Assembly (NCBI RefSeq): GCF_000208925.1
Contig: NW_001914872.1
Span: 85,773 to 149,772 of the forward strand
Reading direction: 5' to 3'
Origin: Entamoeba histolytica HM-1:IMSS
Taxonomy: Eukaryota; Evosea; Mastigamoebida; Endamoebidae
Length of the DNA stretch: 64,000 nt
Every line of letters starts with the position of its first letter. The first letter of the stretch is position 1. Under the pieces are notes generated by a model. The model ran no database searches and was not told the origin of the DNA. It was given only the letters and a program-made list of their open reading frames with translations. Shown piece by piece: positions 50,703 to 60,172 of the stretch. A program made the translations under genes and the position numbers.

Positions 50703-51677
50703 ATGTTTTTGTTCCTCGTATTTCTTTTATGTGAAATAAATGCAATTTCATTTAAAGAATGGATTAGTCTTCATAAAAAAGCATTTAGTCCAATTGAATA
50801 TTTAAGAAGAAGAGCTGTTTTTATTGAAAACACTAAATATGTTAATGAAATGAACAAACAAAATTTAGGTTTTACGTTATCCAATGAAGGTCCCTTTGCT
50901 ATTCTTACTCGTGAAGAAAGTGTGGCTATTGCACAAGGAATTCATATAGACAAATCTGATCTTGAACAATATAAACCTTCAAAAAGAGAAATGGTTGAAG
51001 CTATTGACTATCGAAATATTCAAGGAAAAAGTTATATGACTCCAGTTAAAGATCAAGGGAATTGTGGTTCATGTTATGCTTTTAGTTCTGTTGCACTAAT
51101 GGAAACTGCTGTTTTATTATCATATGATGATCTTAGTCCTAGTAATTATGCACTTTCTACAGCAGAAATTGTTTCATGTTGTTATGATCCTAGTGAATGT
51201 AGAGGATGTGAAGGAGGATCTATTGGAGGTGCATTAAAATATGCACAAGATAATGGAATGCAATCTGAGTCAAGTTTCCCTTATAAACCATTTGAACAAC
51301 ATTGTTTACAAAATCAAAAAGTTATGAAAGTTAAAAAATATACTCATAGTGATACTAAAGGAGATGATGAAAAAGTTCGTTCAGAAATATTATCATATGG
51401 ACCTGTTGGATCAGCAATGGATGCATCACGTTCATCATTCCTTTTATATCATGGTGGTATTTATAATGATAAAAAATGTCGTTCTGACAAATCAACAATT
51501 GCTGTAGTTATTGTTGGATATGGTATTGATAAGAATAATGGTAAATACTTTATTGTTAGAAATAGTTGGGGACCATATTGGGGAGAACAAGGATATTTCA
51601 GAATTTCATCAGACAATAATTTATGTGGATTATCTAATGATATCTATTATATAGAGTCTATAGAAAGACTTAAATAA
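50703..51677 (+). CDS. Papain-family cysteine protease homologue lacking the catalytic histidine
   Basis: 324 residues: signal peptide (about 1-14), an inhibitor-type prodomain (about 15-95) and a papain fold. The oxyanion Gln and nucleophile C124 are present in KDQGNCGSCYAFSS, and N287 is present in VRNSWGPYWGEQGYF. Where papains carry N-H-A-V before V-G-Y-G, this protein has T-I-A-V, so residue 266 is isoleucine, not histidine. The frame and flanking strand are otherwise intact, so this is not a decayed gene. It belongs with the EhCP-A-like group by general form. It is expected to be without normal protease activity and may bind substrates or inhibitors in lysosomes or outside the cell; that role is inference. 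Confidence 0.85.
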   Translation: MFLFLVFLLCEINAISFKEWISLHKKAFSPIEYLRRRAVFIENTKYVNEMNKQNLGFTLSNEGPFAILTREESVAIAQGIHIDKSDLEQYKPSKREMVEAIDYRNIQGKSYMTPVKDQGNCGSCYAFSSVALMETAVLLSYDDLSPSNYALSTAEIVSCCYDPSECRGCEGGSIGGALKYAQDNGMQSESSFPYKPFEQHCLQNQKVMKVKKYTHSDTKGDDEKVRSEILSYGPVGSAMDASRSSFLLYHGGIYNDKKCRSDKSTIAVVIVGYGIDKNNGKYFIVRNSWGPYWGEQGYFRISSDNNLCGLSNDIYYIESIERLK

Positions 51678-51813
51678 ATAATTTAATCAAGAAAAAATAT
51701 TTAATTTCAATTTTTTTTGTAATTAAAAACACAAATATTTTTTTAAAGAAAAAAGAATAAATTAAATTTAATTATTTTCTAAATGAAAACATTTAATAAA
51801 AGAATTTAATGAA

Positions 51814-52590
51814 TTACTTCCATTCTATAACATGTAGTGATTGAACTGTAAATGTATCTTCTCCAAAACATTTACCAAAAAGTTGAGTAGAACAAGAAGG
51901 TACATTATTATATTCTTGAGAAAAATACTTAGAAATTGAAGATACACCTTTTTCACTTGCTAATTTAAAACAAGACTCTGCTTCAACAATCATTGTTTCA
52001 TTAGATGATGCAAATCGAGCAAGAGTATATTCATTGTCTTTTTTAGTAAATTTCATTGGATGAATTCCACAATGATTACGTAAAGTAAATACATAAAATT
52101 CATTATCATTCATAACATCAAAATCATTATCTCTTAGAGATATTGGTGAACGTAATTTAGAACTATAACATCCAAATATTGAATCATCTTTTGTTTTTAT
52201 AATAATACTAACATTTCTATGTCCACTAACTATTTCATTAAATGTTTTTGGTGTTGGAATTGATCCATTATATAAAACATGTGCTTTTTTACCATTATTC
52301 CATTCCATAAGAGTAGTTATAGATGTTAAAGGTAAACCACTTGAATTATCTATTTCTTCTTTTAACTCTTCTGAATGTTTTTCTTTTTCTTCTAATTGAA
52401 GATTTTTTGTTATTTGACTTTGAAGTAAATTTATTGTGTTTTTTAATTCAAAATAACTTTCTTGAAATGTTTTAATAAAATCTTTAAGTAATAATATTAT
52501 TTTATTTGTCGTACATCCAATAGTTTCATTATCTCTTCTATTTTCTAATTTATTTATAAATTCATTTAAATTTTGAATTTGTTGTTGCAT
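51814..52590 (-). CDS. TLDc-domain protein with N-terminal coiled coil
   Basis: 258 residues from the ATG at 52590; the frame opens at a TTG two codons earlier. Residues 1-90 are a coiled coil. Residues 95-258 match the form of a TLDc domain: LMEWNNGKKAHVLYNGSIPTP, then the block VSIIIKTKDDSIFGCYSS (compare the family pattern I-I-x-x-x-x-G-x-x-F-G-G-Y), and a closing LHVIEWK strand. TLDc proteins act in oxidative stress defence and bind V-ATPase in other organisms; Entamoeba has many copies of this form. Specific role unknown. Confidence 0.65.
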   Translation of the reverse strand: MQQQIQNLNEFINKLENRRDNETIGCTTNKIILLLKDFIKTFQESYFELKNTINLLQSQITKNLQLEEKEKHSEELKEEIDNSSGLPLTSITTLMEWNNGKKAHVLYNGSIPTPKTFNEIVSGHRNVSIIIKTKDDSIFGCYSSKLRSPISLRDNDFDVMNDNEFYVFTLRNHCGIHPMKFTKKDNEYTLARFASSNETMIVEAESCFKLASEKGVSSISKYFSQEYNNVPSCSTQLFGKCFGEDTFTVQSLHVIEWK

Positions 52591-53184
52591 TTTCAATACT
52601 ATTTTTTAGTTTTAGTTTTTGCTTTTTTTCTAATATTTTATTTTTTTCTTTTTTTTTTTGATTATGAAAAATAAATTAAACTTCCATTAAAAAAGTTTGT
52701 TTGATAGAAAATTAAAAATCATTTAATATTTGTTTAATTCATATAAATAAGTTGGTTATAAAGAGTTAAAAACAAATATAATTCCATTAAAGAAATTAAC
52801 TTAAAATTTATCAAATTTAAATCATGTGAAATTTAATAACTCTTTTTCAAAAAAGAATTAAATTGTTTGATAATAAAAAGAATGTTATTATTGTGCATTA
52901 AAATAATCAATGATAATCAATAGAAATAACAGAAAAATGATAATATTCACTTCTTTTTAAAACAATGAAAAAGAAACAAAAAAAAAATAATTAAGAAATT
53001 TAATGAAATGAATTAAAACGAAACAACTCAGAACAAGTTATGAGAACTTAAAAGGTTTCAAATGAATTAAGTTTTTTAATTGTAATTTAAAATTATTAAA
53101 AAACTATAATAAAAAAGATATTTTCTTTAGGACTAACCAATAGAAACAAACTTAGAAATATTTTATTTATCATTTGAAAGAATC
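52591..53184. other. Divergent intergenic region, nothing recognised
   Basis: About 590 bases of AT-rich DNA holding the promoters of the TLDc and penta-EF-hand genes; no gene supported. Confidence 0.5.
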
Positions 53185-53979
53185 ATGTATGGTTATCCTG
53201 TAGGTGGTATGAATTTAAGTGGATATCCTATGAATGGAATATGTCCAATCCAACCAATGGGTTCTGTACAAGTAGGAGTTCCTGTAATTACTAATACTCC
53301 TGGAATGGTTACATCAGTACCAGTATCAGCACTTTGTCTTTGGAATTTAGTTCCATCATCTAATTCATGGATGAATAGTCGTGTTCAATGTCAAATTATG
53401 TTAGATCCAATGTTAAGAAATAATTGGTGGTGGAATTTAGTTCAGTCTGTTAGTGTTACACAATTTAATTCTGTTTATATGTGGTTTTTAAGTGTTGACA
53501 CTGATCGATCTGGAACAATTGAAATAAATGAATTGATGATGGCACAATTCCCAGGTGGAATTACTTTAACTCCACAAACTGCATTAAGATTAATGAGAAT
53601 ATTTGATGTTGATTTCAATGGTAGAATTTCATTCTATGAATATATGGGAATGCATAAATTTTTAGAAATATGTTATAACGTTTTTATTCAATGTGACACA
53701 AATAGGTCTGGAACTATGGAACCTCATGAAATTATTCCAGCACTGAGAATTCTTGGTTTCTTTGTTAATCAAAGAACTGCCATTGTATTACATCGTCTTT
53801 TTGCTCATGGTAGTACAATTTGTGATCTAAATTGTTGGATTGCTTTATGTGCTTTTGCTGCTCAAACAAGAACAGCATATCAGTTGATTACAATGAATCC
53901 ATATTATGGAATTATTCAACCATTTAATCCAATAGAATTTGGTAAATTTTTAGACATTATAACATCATTACTAGAATAA
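53185..53979 (+). CDS. Penta-EF-hand calcium-binding protein (grainin/URE3-BP-like group)
   Basis: 264 residues. An N-terminal about 50 residues rich in G, P, M and Y (MYGYPVGGMNLSGYPMNG) precedes EF-hand helices, as in ALG-2/sorcin-type proteins. Three canonical loops are clear: DTDRSGTIEINEL (about 105), DVDFNGRISFYEY (about 142) and DTNRSGTMEPHEI (about 172); two degenerate ones would complete the set. Entamoeba proteins of this kind include the granule grainins and the calcium-regulated transcription factor URE3-BP. Neither can be named for this gene. It probably joins membranes or partners in a calcium-dependent way. Confidence 0.82.
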   Translation: MYGYPVGGMNLSGYPMNGICPIQPMGSVQVGVPVITNTPGMVTSVPVSALCLWNLVPSSNSWMNSRVQCQIMLDPMLRNNWWWNLVQSVSVTQFNSVYMWFLSVDTDRSGTIEINELMMAQFPGGITLTPQTALRLMRIFDVDFNGRISFYEYMGMHKFLEICYNVFIQCDTNRSGTMEPHEIIPALRILGFFVNQRTAIVLHRLFAHGSTICDLNCWIALCAFAAQTRTAYQLITMNPYYGIIQPFNPIEFGKFLDIITSLLE

Positions 53980-55259
53980 TCTAAATGGTTTTTTATTTCT
54001 TTTTATTTTTAATAAAAACTAATATTTGGTTTTTAAGTATATTAATAACCTTATATTAAATTTGATTAAAGAAATTCCATTTTATATTAACAAATCATTT
54101 TTCATTAAATTATCTTCATTTTTTATTGAACTTTAAGTTTATTTGTGTTTTATTTAAATCTTATTACATTTAATTTTAAATTCATTATTTCTTTTTACTT
54201 AATTTATCATTTATAATTTTTAATATAATCTTCAAAAGTGTTTGTTTTTATTTGTTATAAAGTAGTAGAATAATCAAAATCCAATATGATCTTAAATGAG
54301 GTATTCTAACTCATTTATACATATTTAAAGTATTTCTTTGTTAATAATCATATAGTTAATCATTTTATTCTTATATAATATATCTTTCTGTATTATTAAT
54401 ACTATTTATATAACTCTCATTATTAGTGTAGACAAATATTATTCTTGATATTTTAATATTATATTTTTTTTTCAGTTTTTTTAACAAATGAATTAACAGT
54501 ATTATTTTATTGAATAAATAAGTTTTCAATAATTTTTATCTTTTCAAAATATTTTAACAAATAATTATTCATTATTTTCTTATCAATTAATGTATATATT
54601 GAATTAGTTTCATATCCATCTTAATGAAATTGATAGAATTATGATTGTTTAATGTTCATTTTTATTTCATTGTTTGAATAAGTTGAAAAATGTTATTAAT
54701 TCGTAATGATATTCAATTAATAAATGAACTTTTATAACTTAATTTTTCAATCATTTAAATAGTTATAATAATATTTAAAAATAAGGATATTATTTTTTAG
54801 TATTTTTCTCATTTAGTTTATTCTCTTTATACATCTTTTGTATTTGAATTGAGTTAAGAAAGAATAACATCAAAATAATTCAATTATAAAACATATAATA
54901 TAATTATATAAATAGAAATGAAGGAATTAAAAATAGAAATAAAACAATCCAATTTGAATAATAAAAAAAACGAAAAAAAGGAGAAATAAACTAATAAATA
55001 TTAGTAAAATCTTATAATAATTATAGTTTTGACAAAAATAAATTATTATTTGTGTTATTAGAGACAAAATAGCCAATCAAAAATCTTCCAAAAAATAAAT
55101 AAATTGAAATATTAGAAAAAAAGAAAAGTCAAAAAGTTAAATACTTTTATTGATAAATCTTCTTGTTTCTATTTAGTTGTATTTCCTCCTTTTTTTAAAT
55201 GCAGAAATGTTTAGATTTTACTTTAAAATGATAAATAGAAATGAAACAATTAAAATATG
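53980..55259. other. Convergent intergenic region, nothing recognised
   Basis: About 1.28 kb, AT-rich, between the 3' ends of the EF-hand gene and the Q/N-rich gene. Long for a convergent spacer, but no RNA or coding signal was found. Confidence 0.45.
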
Positions 55260-56492
55260 TTAAAAACCAGAGCCATAACTTGGTGGCATTCCTCCCATTT
55301 GATTATAACCTGGATATTGTTGTGTTCCATAATATGGCATTCCTCCCATTTGATTGTATCCAGGAGGCATCTGATCAAATCTTGGTGCTCCATTTATTTG
55401 TCCATATTGTTGTATTCCCTGTGGCATATTGTACCCTGGATATTGTTGAGATCCAAAATTATTGACTTGGTTGTATCGTTCTGCTTCTGGATTTATTCCA
55501 TATCCTGGGTATTGTTGTTGATTGACATATCCTCCCATTTGGCAATATGGTTGTTGTTGGGGATTACTTCCTGTATATTGTTGCTGTGGAATGTTTTGTT
55601 TTCCATCTGCTTGTTGAATATTATATCCTGGATATTGTGGTCCACTTGGTTGTGTTTTTGCTTGTTGTGGAGTGGTTTGTGGTGGAACAGCATTAGTCAT
55701 TTGTTGTTGAACGTTAGGCATATTTGGATAAGCATTATATCCTCCACTAACTTGTCCATTCTGTTGTTGTCCACTCATTCCAGCAGGAGGTAATGGAGAT
55801 ATACCAACACTTGAAGGATCATTATTTCCTTGTTGTGGAATTGTAGCAGTTTGTTGCTGGGTGTAAGGGATTGATGATGAAGTAGCAGTTGGTTGAGAGT
55901 TATGTTTATCAGTTTGTTTTTGTTGTTGTTCATTAGGTTGTTCAATATTGTACCCCGGATATTGTTGTTGGATTGGTTGTTGTCCATCTTTTCCTTGAAC
56001 ACCATATCCTGAATATTGTTGTTGAGTGTTATATTCTTGTTGTTGACATCCTTTTTGTTGTGATGGAGTAGTAGTTTGTTGTGAAGTACAAGTGTTGGAT
56101 GAACCATCAACTCTTTGTTGGTTAGTTGTATTATTAGTTGGTTGTTGTATTGGATTAGTTGGTTGTTGTATTGGATTAGTTGGTTGTTGTATTGGATTAG
56201 TTGGTTGTTGTATTGGATTAGTTGGTTGTTGCATTGGATTTGGTTGTTGTTGTGGGTTAAAAGTACCAGCTTGTCCATAATATTGGTTATTATTTGGTAA
56301 ATTTAGAGTTGGTTGTTGAGCGTTGTACGCTGGATATGGTTGAGCTCCTGTAGCTGGAGTAGTTCCAGTACTTACTGGTTGCTGAGAATTCATTGACTGT
56401 TGAATAGGATAACCAGGATATTGTTGATTTGCTGCATCAACAGGGTATTGAGGTTGATTAGAATTAGTGGTAGTTGGTTGAGCTGAAGACAT
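55260..56492 (-). CDS. Q/N-rich low-complexity protein with Y-P-G-Y repeats
   Basis: 410 residues from the ATG at 56492 (MSSAQPTT); the frame continues upstream, but that 33-residue extension is basic/hydrophobic and unlike the rest, and the 5' leader fits the inner ATG. Composition is dominated by Q, N, P, G, Y, T and S. Dispersed Q-Q-Y-P-G-Y-N units occur at least ten times, and five P-I/M-Q-Q-P-T-N heptads are in tandem near residues 85-120. Such sequences are prion-like and favour condensates or membrane coat scaffolds (the Y-P-G-Y type occurs in annexin, ALG-2 partner and PEF N-termini). No folded domain recognised. Confidence 0.7.
   Translation of the reverse strand: MSSAQPTTTNSNQPQYPVDAANQQYPGYPIQQSMNSQQPVSTGTTPATGAQPYPAYNAQQPTLNLPNNNQYYGQAGTFNPQQQPNPMQQPTNPIQQPTNPIQQPTNPIQQPTNPIQQPTNNTTNQQRVDGSSNTCTSQQTTTPSQQKGCQQQEYNTQQQYSGYGVQGKDGQQPIQQQYPGYNIEQPNEQQQKQTDKHNSQPTATSSSIPYTQQQTATIPQQGNNDPSSVGISPLPPAGMSGQQQNGQVSGGYNAYPNMPNVQQQMTNAVPPQTTPQQAKTQPSGPQYPGYNIQQADGKQNIPQQQYTGSNPQQQPYCQMGGYVNQQQYPGYGINPEAERYNQVNNFGSQQYPGYNMPQGIQQYGQINGAPRFDQMPPGYNQMGGMPYYGTQQYPGYNQMGGMPPSYGSGF
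56134..56238 (-). repeat. Five tandem 21-bp units encoding P-I/M-Q-Q-P-T-N
   Basis: TTAGTTGGTTGTTGTATTGG plus one further base, repeated five times head to tail on the plus strand, the last unit with one T to C change. Located within the Q/N-rich gene. It looks like recent unit duplication. Confidence 0.9.
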
Positions 56493-56809
56493 GAATAAAT
56501 AAATGAATCTTGAATAAAAAATTAAAATTCGGGATTGGGTTATCTTTTTTTTCACTTTTCTCAGAAAAAACTTAAAAATATTCACTGTCAAACAGGAAAA
56601 AGTTCTTTATAATAAGTGTTTATATTTTTAGGATAAAGAGTGTTATAAATAACAATCATATTAGTAAAAAAGTGGGATAGACTTAAAAAGAAACTTCCAA
56701 GGAATTCTGAAAGAAGAAAGGAGAAGAAATAAAAGTTCAATTTTAATAGAAAAAATTTTTTTATATCAAAAAATTATCAAGAAAAAGAAAGATTGAAATA
56801 AGGATTAAA
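56493..56809. promoter_or_regulatory. Divergent intergenic region
   Basis: 317 bases between the Q/N-rich gene and the Na+/H+ exchanger gene. It contains GACTTAAAAAGAAAC at about 56679-56693 on the plus strand and AAAGAACTTTTTCC on the minus strand, possible GAAC-type elements for each gene. Confidence 0.35.
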
Positions 56810-58495
56810 ATGGTGACAACTTCAAGCGTAAGTGAAGAAGACAACAATTTATATGAAATAGCTGGATTATTAATTGTTTCAGTCTTTTTGTTTACATTAT
56901 TGTGTCATATTATTGTAAGACTTATTCCATGGCTTCACATACTTTCCGAATCAATTGTATCATTATTTATTGGTATTGCAATAGGACTAATTTTGTTAGC
57001 ATTGCATTATGTTGGAATTGATTATTTATTGAATGGAAGTGATTTTGCTCGAATTTTTCAAACCATATTTCTTCCGTTGATTATTTTTAATGCTGGTTTT
57101 ACAATGAAGAAACGTAATTTCTTTAAGAACATTATTCCTATTTTGTCATATGCTATAGGGGGATGTGTTTTATCTTCATTAATTATAGGATTTGGTATTT
57201 ATGGTTATACGTTTATTGACACAAAAGTAATTAGTTTAGGCTCACATAATTTAACTATGTCTGAGTCTTTACAATTTGGAACATTACTTGGTGCAACTGA
57301 TCCAGTTGCAACACTTGCACTATTTCTTGAATTAAATGTTGATCCTTATTTATATTCATTAGTATTTGGAGAATCTGTTTTAAATGATGCTGTTTCTATT
57401 GTACTATTCCATACGTTAGACCAATCTTTAGAATCATTTGGATGGTTAGATTTATTGAAAATCGTAGGTGAATTTCTTTTTATTTCTTTTGGGTCATGTG
57501 TGATAGGTCTTTTTGTTTCTTATTTCTCAGCATTTGTAATGAATAAAATGAAAGTAATGCATTTTTCAGGAACATTCAATTTGTTGTTAATTCTGGGTGT
57601 GGCTTTTCTTGGTTATTTTGTCTCAGAGTTATTAGAAATGTCAGGGATTTTAACTATTTTTGTAACGGGAGCTATAATGTCTCATCATCACTGGTATTCA
57701 GTTCCAGAGAATCAACGACCTGTGTTGTATGTCTCTGTTGGTACTTTAGCTTTTGTAGGAGAAACACTAACATTTATATCAGTAGGAATTACTATGTTTA
57801 ATCCATCCAATTTAACAGCTGACTATTGGAATCCATTATTTATTCCATATGTTCTAGTTCTTTGTTTTGTCTCAAGAGCATTCAATGTATTTCCTATTTC
57901 TTTGTTAATGAATTTTAGATCAAAAGCCCCAAAAATTACCTGGAGACTTCAAATTATGTTATGGTATGCTGGGCTTAGAGGAGCAATTGCTGTTATTCTA
58001 GCACTACAAATGAATAATCCTAATGTCATTAACACAACATATTCTATTGTTCTTTTTACTAATATAGTAATTGGAATGACTACTCCAGGTTTATTGAAAT
58101 TAATGAAAATTGAAATGGGTGGTAGTGAACCATTAAATGTTCGTCAGATAGAATCAAATGAAACAGTAGATATAAATGAAGCTTCAAGTAATAAGAAGAA
58201 GGCAATGAGAAAGATGTTTGTAATGTTAGATGAACTATTTTTGAAGAAATATTTTGGAGGTCAACCAAGAAAAGAGAAAGACTTAGCACAAATTGATCCA
58301 TTTCTTGTTAATGAAGAACTTGAAACTGATAGAGAAAAAGTTGATAGGAAATTTAGAGAACAACATGTTGTTCAAAAGGAACAAGAGAAATTACAAGGAG
58401 ATGAAGAAACTTATGAACGTGAAACTACACCATTAATTCATGAAGAAATGAAAGATAATAATACAAATGAAAATCCTACAGGAAGAGTTGATTAA
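56810..58495 (+). CDS. Sodium/proton exchanger, CPA1 family, endosomal NHE-like
   Basis: 561 residues. About twelve membrane helices between 15 and 425, then a polar cytosolic tail rich in E and K. Family signatures: FARIFQTIFLPLIIFNAGF (TM4 region with the drug/ion-binding F-F-x-x-x-L-P-P-I-I-F-N-A-G-like block), GATDPVATLALF (TM5-6) and FGESVLNDAVSIVLF with the N-D ion-binding pair, and WYAGLRGAIAVILAL near the end. The G-E-S-V-L-N-D-A-V form and short tail fit endosomal/Golgi NHE6-9-type proteins rather than plasma-membrane NHE1. It exchanges protons for Na+ or K+ and sets lumenal pH. Confidence 0.92.
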   Translation: MVTTSSVSEEDNNLYEIAGLLIVSVFLFTLLCHIIVRLIPWLHILSESIVSLFIGIAIGLILLALHYVGIDYLLNGSDFARIFQTIFLPLIIFNAGFTMKKRNFFKNIIPILSYAIGGCVLSSLIIGFGIYGYTFIDTKVISLGSHNLTMSESLQFGTLLGATDPVATLALFLELNVDPYLYSLVFGESVLNDAVSIVLFHTLDQSLESFGWLDLLKIVGEFLFISFGSCVIGLFVSYFSAFVMNKMKVMHFSGTFNLLLILGVAFLGYFVSELLEMSGILTIFVTGAIMSHHHWYSVPENQRPVLYVSVGTLAFVGETLTFISVGITMFNPSNLTADYWNPLFIPYVLVLCFVSRAFNVFPISLLMNFRSKAPKITWRLQIMLWYAGLRGAIAVILALQMNNPNVINTTYSIVLFTNIVIGMTTPGLLKLMKIEMGGSEPLNVRQIESNETVDINEASSNKKKAMRKMFVMLDELFLKKYFGGQPRKEKDLAQIDPFLVNEELETDREKVDRKFREQHVVQKEQEKLQGDEETYERETTPLIHEEMKDNNTNENPTGRVD

Positions 58496-58735
58496 TTCAT
58501 TTTATTTTCATAATTTAATTTATTTGTAAAAATAGTTATATAAATTGTTAAATGTATGGTAGTATTGATAAAATGTTCTTACGCCATCTTAAAAGAAAGT
58601 AAAAATTAACAAACAAATACATTTTATTATTATTTTCTAACATTTTATTTTCTTCTTTTTCTTTGAAAAAAAAAGGAGTTTAATTCAAAAAAAAGGACTA
58701 AAAATACATAACAGGAAACAAATAAGAAAAATTCA

Positions 58736-59941
58736 ATGAAACGGACAAAATATAATGTAGAAGCAGATGGATATCATATAGAAATACCTTATACATGTTC
58801 TGAAGTTAGAAAATTAATTAATGAAGGAAAGCATATTGATAAATTTAAATTAAAAAGAGAAAGGATTGAAGCAAGAAGTGCATCATTTGGAAAAGGAGGA
58901 GAAAGAACTGCATTTGAAGGAATATTTACAAAAAGTGAAAGAGAAATAGTTTTAAAACGGTTTAATAAAGAAAGAAAATTTGATGTTTTTATTGAAACGA
59001 TAGAAAAACAATGTGTTTGTTCAAGTTTAGCTATTGAATTTAATCAACTTCATGTTACAGAAAAACAAATTCAATTTATTCCAACTACATTATTTATTTC
59101 AAATTCATTTAAAGGAATTTATGATGAAAAAATATTAAATAAAAAAGAATTAGAACCTTTAATTGAAAATGGAATATTCTTAGTTGAACCTTTACTTCAT
59201 GGAGAATTTATTAAATTTAATTGTAATAATGGAAATTTATGGTTTGATTCATATCATGCAACTTTACATGCATTTAGTCATTGGAGTTGGTGTATTAGTA
59301 ATCACCAATTAATTATTGTTGATCTTCAAGGAATTCAAATTGGAAATTGTTTTTATTTAACTGATCCAGCTATTCTTTCAATATCAGAAAATAAATTTTC
59401 AAATTCATCAACTAATTTAGGTGAAGAAGGGATCAGTAGATTCTTTGAAACACATTACTGTAATCAAATATGTGTTGCATTAAATATTAATACTGATCTT
59501 TATCCTAAACAAATTCCAGATGAAATTATTTCAACAGAAACACCAGTAAATGAAAAAATGTCATGTGTTTCACAAGAACCATCAACTTCATTAGGAAAAT
59601 GTGTTGTACTTCATCCATTTAAAGCAGAAGAAATAAATGATTTAAATTTAGAAAAAGATGATATAATAGAAATAACAGCAAAAGAAGGAGATTGGTGGCA
59701 AGGAAGATGTAAAGGAAAAGAAGGAATTTTTCCAAGAAATCATGTTCAAGAATTCTTAAAAGTATTTCAATTTGTTTGTTGTTCTGATTATCATGCTAAA
59801 AATAAAGATGAAATTGATGTTTCTGTTGGTGATTTAGTTTATCTTCTTGGAAAAAAAGAAGGAAATGTTAGAGTTGGATTAATTGGAAATGAATTTAAAT
59901 TTGGATTTATTCCATTTGATGTTGTTCAACCAATAAATTGA
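58736..59941 (+). CDS. AK1: Alpha-kinase with SH3 domain (EhAK1-like)
   Basis: 401 residues. Residues about 50-255 are an atypical alpha-kinase domain: the glycine-rich FGKGGERTAFEG, lysine in EIVLKRFN, FLVEPLLHGEFIKFNCNNG, SHWSW, catalytic IVDLQG, LTDPAI, and the zinc-site block FFETHYCNQIC. A classical SH3 follows at about 287-343 (KCVVLHPFKAEEINDLNL, DWWQGRCKGKEGIFPRN), and a second, weaker SH3-like fold ends the protein (DEIDVSVGDLVYLL ... FGFIPFDVV). This matches the E. histolytica alpha-kinase EhAK1, described as an SH3-containing enzyme recruited to phagocytic cups and acting on actin. Domain order supports that identity; strict orthology is not proven. Confidence 0.87.
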   Translation: MKRTKYNVEADGYHIEIPYTCSEVRKLINEGKHIDKFKLKRERIEARSASFGKGGERTAFEGIFTKSEREIVLKRFNKERKFDVFIETIEKQCVCSSLAIEFNQLHVTEKQIQFIPTTLFISNSFKGIYDEKILNKKELEPLIENGIFLVEPLLHGEFIKFNCNNGNLWFDSYHATLHAFSHWSWCISNHQLIIVDLQGIQIGNCFYLTDPAILSISENKFSNSSTNLGEEGISRFFETHYCNQICVALNINTDLYPKQIPDEIISTETPVNEKMSCVSQEPSTSLGKCVVLHPFKAEEINDLNLEKDDIIEITAKEGDWWQGRCKGKEGIFPRNHVQEFLKVFQFVCCSDYHAKNKDEIDVSVGDLVYLLGKKEGNVRVGLIGNEFKFGFIPFDVVQPIN

Positions 59942-60140
59942 AAATATAAATTAACTGTAATTTATTTTAGGTTTAATTAAATAAATAGAAAAGAAGTATA
60001 ATATTGTTATTTTGATTATTTGTTTATTTTGTAACAAATTTTAATAAAAACAATAAGAAGATTGTAGAATATAAATAAAATTATAATAAATTTATTAAAT
60101 AAAAACTATTTAATTCTAATTAAAAAAAAAAACAAAAAAA

Positions 60141-60150
60141 GAACTTAAAA
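60141..60150 (+). promoter_or_regulatory. GAACTTAAAA box of the formin gene
   Basis: Exact GAACTTAAAA 22 bases before the ATG at 60173, the same as the RhoGEF box. Confidence 0.45.
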
Positions 60151-60172
60151 AAAATTAGAAGAATTTAAAAGA

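Noticed and set aside
55257..55793. Trp/Ile/Leu-rich plus-strand open frames opposite the Q/N-rich gene
   Set aside because: Antisense of CAA-rich codons; no stop codons arise by composition. The Q/N-rich strand has the proper ATG and repeat structure.
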